Below are positions 15,295 to 17,608 of a stretch of DNA of 17,608 bases, piece by piece. Within the stretch, counting starts at the first letter, position 1, and the number at the start of each line of letters is the position of its first letter. The translations under genes and the position numbers were made by a program. The stretch comes from Pseudomonadota bacterium. Lineage in GTDB: Bacteria > Desulfobacterota > Desulfovibrionia > Desulfovibrionales > Desulfovibrionaceae. The notes under the pieces are model-generated. The model worked only from the letters and a program-made list of their open reading frames with translations. It did no database searches and was not told where the DNA came from. The stretch covers positions 1 to 17,608 of the forward strand of contig JAEWCY010000235.1 in the NCBI GenBank assembly GCA_023390395.1. Reading direction: 5' to 3'.

Positions 15295-17097
15295 TCAGCG
15301 CCCGATGGAATTGCGGAAGATCCAGTCGTTGACGAGGAAAAACCCTTCCTTGCCCACCGGGGCGAAACGCACGAGCCGATCCTGGCGCACCTCGCCGGCC
15401 TCGGCGAACTGGAACCCCACGTACTTCTTGCGAAGCGGCGGGAAGTCCCGGATGCGCTTGACCTCGAGGCGCAGCCCGAGCTTGAGCTCCGGCATGTTGG
15501 CCCGGCCGGTCAGGTGCAGGAAGCCGAGCAGCGGGTACACCTTGTTGCGTTCGGTGAAGTAGTCGTAGGCCGGCGCGTCCTGGTGGATCTCCAGCATGAG
15601 CCCGCCGGCGGAAAGGTCCTTGATGCCGCAGTGGCCGGCGCGGTCGGGGATGATGCAAAACGGGGACGGCCACTTCTCCATGGAGCCGAACTGCGTCCAG
15701 TCGGCGACGAGCGTGGGCGCGGCCAGTTCGAAGGCGGCGATCTGGTCCGGATTCAGGGACAGGCGCTTGTGGGTGCGCCTCGTGAGCTCGAAGGCGGCCG
15801 GCAGGGAGAGCTCCACCAGGGAATAGGCCGGATCGGCCGCTTCCACGGACAGGACGTTGGAGCGGAAATCCAGGTAGGTGGACTTGCGGTTGGGGCCGGT
15901 GATGGAAAAGTAGCCGTGGACCTCCTGGTCGGCGCGGGCGTCGTTGAGGCGGTTGCCGCGCGGGGACTGCACGACCATGGCGTCCTCCTGCAGGGCGCGC
16001 AGGTGGCAGGGGTTGATGGCCGTGTCGTTGGGGTCGTCGAAGAGGCGGAAATAGAGGATGCTCTTCTGCTTGAGGGCCTCGTCCAGGACCGTGCGCTCCT
16101 CCACGCGCAGGCCCCGGGTGGGGGCGGCCTTTTTCTGCTGGATGGTCTTGGCCGCGTCCAGGGTGCGGCGCAGCCAGAACATGGCCCCGATCTTGTTGGC
16201 CAGGGACTGGGGCGGCTCGCCGCTGACCCGGAAACGGGCCTCGGGATAGCGGCGGGCGCTCGGGTTGTCGAACTGCCCCACCAGACGGCTGAAAAGCTCC
16301 AGCACGCCGATGTCCTCGGGCAGGCCCACGGGCGAGGCGGCCTGGGCGGCGTCGAAGAAGTCGCGCAGGGCCAAAGCCTTGGGGATGTCGCCCACGACCA
16401 GCACCCCGTAGCGGTCGATGGGCTTGGCCTGGCCGGCGGCGGTGAACAGGTTGCGGAAAAGCGTGGCCACGAAGGGCGTCTTGTAGCGCGTCTCGATGAG
16501 GCGGGCGGTGAACTCGAATACGGACTTGGACACCAGGGGCAACAGCGCCACCGAACCCAGGGAACGGACGTACCAATGGAAAACGGCCGGCTCCTCCAGG
16601 GACTTGGCGAACATGGCCCCGTCGAATTTGAGCACGTAGTCGTAAGTGTTGAGCTCGATGCAGTACTCGTTCTCCCTGGCGTCGGCCACCCGGCGCACGA
16701 TCCAGTCGCCCCGCTGCTTCTCGGGCGTCCAGCGCCAGCAGGAATGGAAAAGCTCGCCGCTGACGTAGTCGAAAAAGCGGCGGCGGTGGAAGCCGTTGCG
16801 CAGCACCCCGTGGATGGCCGACTCCAGACCCGCCTGATCGTTTTCGCAGGCCACCAGGCCCTTGTTGACGAGCCATACCGGCAGGGCGGCCTCGCGGGCC
16901 AGGGCGTGGCGCAGCACGGTGGGGTCGGTTTCGCCGTTTGGCACCTGGCGCAGCAGGTTCTCGGAAACGTGGCGCAGCAGGCTCGCGGCCGCCTGGACCA
17001 GGGCCGGCCTTTCGGCGGTTTCCGAGGCGAGCGGCGCGAGCCGGCCGAAATGCAGGTCGAGACTCGTGCGCACCAAGGGAGCCAGGACATCTTTCAT
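15295..17097 (-). CDS. Large PilZ-domain protein with unknown N-terminal region
   Basis: 600 residues from ATG 17097 (a TTG two codons upstream is possible). Numbered from that TTG, residues ~1-340 are mostly helical and match no family I know. Residues ~345-440 look like a YcgR-N-type beta barrel (ILYFRLFDDPNDTAINP, then FSITGPNRKSTYLDFRS). The rest is a PilZ barrel with both c-di-GMP motifs: R443-x3-R447 in TRRTHKRLSL and D496-x-S498-x2-G501 in DLSAGG. The 50-residue distance between the motifs is longer than usual, so the barrel carries an insertion. It should bind c-di-GMP in the cytoplasm; no signal peptide or membrane span is seen. No good ribosome site is visible (CAGGACGG is 14 bases off). 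Co-transcription with moxR, 18 bp downstream, makes it a candidate c-di-GMP sensor for the ATPase. Confidence 0.85.
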   Translation of the reverse strand: MKDVLAPLVRTSLDLHFGRLAPLASETAERPALVQAAASLLRHVSENLLRQVPNGETDPTVLRHALAREAALPVWLVNKGLVACENDQAGLESAIHGVLRNGFHRRRFFDYVSGELFHSCWRWTPEKQRGDWIVRRVADARENEYCIELNTYDYVLKFDGAMFAKSLEEPAVFHWYVRSLGSVALLPLVSKSVFEFTARLIETRYKTPFVATLFRNLFTAAGQAKPIDRYGVLVVGDIPKALALRDFFDAAQAASPVGLPEDIGVLELFSRLVGQFDNPSARRYPEARFRVSGEPPQSLANKIGAMFWLRRTLDAAKTIQQKKAAPTRGLRVEERTVLDEALKQKSILYFRLFDDPNDTAINPCHLRALQEDAMVVQSPRGNRLNDARADQEVHGYFSITGPNRKSTYLDFRSNVLSVEAADPAYSLVELSLPAAFELTRRTHKRLSLNPDQIAAFELAAPTLVADWTQFGSMEKWPSPFCIIPDRAGHCGIKDLSAGGLMLEIHQDAPAYDYFTERNKVYPLLGFLHLTGRANMPELKLGLRLEVKRIRDFPPLRKKYVGFQFAEAGEVRQDRLVRFAPVGKEGFFLVNDWIFRNSIGR

Positions 17098-17196
17098 GAC
17101 CAAACGACCCGTCCTGAAAGAGAAGGTGGGTAGGAACGGCTCCGCGATAGCATATTGCCTCTTTTTCGCAAGGCCCGTTGGGACAGGCCACGGACT

Positions 17197-17607
17197 CTAC
17201 GGAACCATTGTGGCGACCGCGTCACGGGGGACCCAGCCGGCGAGGCCGTCCGGCCCGACGGCCAGCAGACGACCGGCTCGCCCTGGGCCGAGGGCGACGA
17301 GGGCCCCCGGGGCGAAGCGGCCCACGGCCTCGGCCCCGGCTTCCGGAGCGCTGGCCGCCTCCACGGCCGCCAGGGTCAGGCCCCGGGGCCAGACCAGGGG
17401 GGCCAGGGAGGCATACCCCGCCGCCAGCCACAGGCAAAGGACGAAGCCGCCGGCCCAGGCGGCCGGCCGGCGCGGCAAGGGCCGGGAGCGCCGCCGCCCC
17501 AGGGCCAGCCAGAAGACGGCGTTGGCGGCCAGGGCCGCGTCCCACCACCAGCGCGCCGGCAGCCAGCCCAGGGGCGTCCAGGAACCGGAGAAAAGCGCCT
17601 CCGCGTC
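17197..17607 (-). CDS. C-terminal part of a membrane protein with SH3-like end (possible BatE-like), partial
   Basis: The frame is open to the window edge, so only the last 136 residues are visible. They contain two hydrophobic segments (WWWDAALAANAVFWLAL near 21-36 and AWAGGFVLCLWLAAGYASL near 50-68), then a periplasmic-looking tail with a compact beta motif (GRFAPGALVALGPG, then GRLLAVGPDGLAGWVP) that fits a bacterial SH3-like domain. This membrane-plus-SH3 ending occurs in TPR/BatE-like proteins of MoxR-linked operons, which would suit the MoxR gene downstream. That identification is inference and needs the missing N-terminus. The stop is TAG at 17197, 99 bp before the PilZ start. No terminator is obvious between them. 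Confidence 0.6.
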   Translation of the reverse strand, partial: DAEALFSGSWTPLGWLPARWWWDAALAANAVFWLALGRRRSRPLPRRPAAWAGGFVLCLWLAAGYASLAPLVWPRGLTLAAVEAASAPEAGAEAVGRFAPGALVALGPGRAGRLLAVGPDGLAGWVPRDAVATMVP

Positions 17608-17608
17608 C

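Noticed and set aside
13117..17133. 1338-codon open frame on + opposite the HDOD, MoxR and PilZ genes
   Set aside because: It is antisense to three well-supported genes. Its product is Gly/His/Gln/Ala-rich with no domain, as expected of a shadow frame in very GC-rich DNA.
17104..17196. Promoter between the membrane/SH3 gene and the PilZ gene
   Set aside because: TTGCGA with TATCGC at 16 bp is a poor match and there is no terminator before it, so read-through from the upstream gene is equally likely.

Overview
The window is one contiguous, very GC-rich bacterial chromosome segment (GC dominates the third codon positions on both strands), tightly packed with sixteen genes. No rRNA, tRNA, insertion sequence, phage gene or CRISPR array was found. 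Gene content (FeoA/FeoB under a Fur-like box, a large SNF2 helicase, a GAF/PAS histidine kinase beside an HDOD protein, a PilZ protein beside a MoxR ATPase) and codon style suggest a deltaproteobacterial sulfate reducer of the Desulfovibrionaceae type. That placement is inference; no taxonomic marker gene is present.

Layout, left to right. (1) 2-2095 (+): C-terminal ~700 residues of a SNF2/RapA-type helicase, cut by the window edge and closed by a strong intrinsic terminator. (2) 2170-3356: a divergent pair, an NAD(P)-binding reductase (-) and an HxlR-family regulator (+), sharing an intergenic region with a perfect GGTAAC-N6-GTTACC inverted repeat. A bidirectional terminator separates hxlR from the converging feoB. 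(3) 3537-6090 (-): feoA-feoB, with a Fur-like box lying between the -35 and -10 regions of the predicted promoter and a structured ~100-nt leader. (4) 6156-7950 (-): a metallophosphoesterase without a signal peptide or cysteines, and a small unknown protein. (5) 8055-9241: a nucleoside 2-deoxyribosyltransferase-like protein (-) divergent from greA (+). The greA leader holds a terminator-like hairpin with eight T residues, which can only act on greA's own transcript. (6) 9398-11087 (-): an Old Yellow Enzyme-type reductase with a four-cysteine tail, behind two palindromes, and a DUF1269 membrane protein with its own terminator. (7) 11285-17607 (-): a signalling block. In transcription order it contains the tail of a membrane protein with an SH3-like end (cut by the window), a 600-residue PilZ protein, a MoxR AAA+ ATPase, an HDOD protein and a GAF-PAS histidine kinase.

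How they may work together. The feo genes are an Fe(II) uptake operon repressed by Fur when iron is sufficient. The HxlR/NAD(P)-reductase pair looks like an electrophile- or redox-responsive switch. A related palindrome in front of the Old Yellow Enzyme gene raises the possibility of a small two-locus regulon. The PilZ-MoxR pair (18-nt gap) suggests a MoxR chaperone-type ATPase coupled to c-di-GMP, and the HDOD-kinase pair is translationally coupled behind its own predicted promoter. The least conventional elements are the PilZ protein's 340-residue unrecognised N-terminal region, the greA leader attenuator-like hairpin, and the shared GGTA-N10-TACC palindromes.
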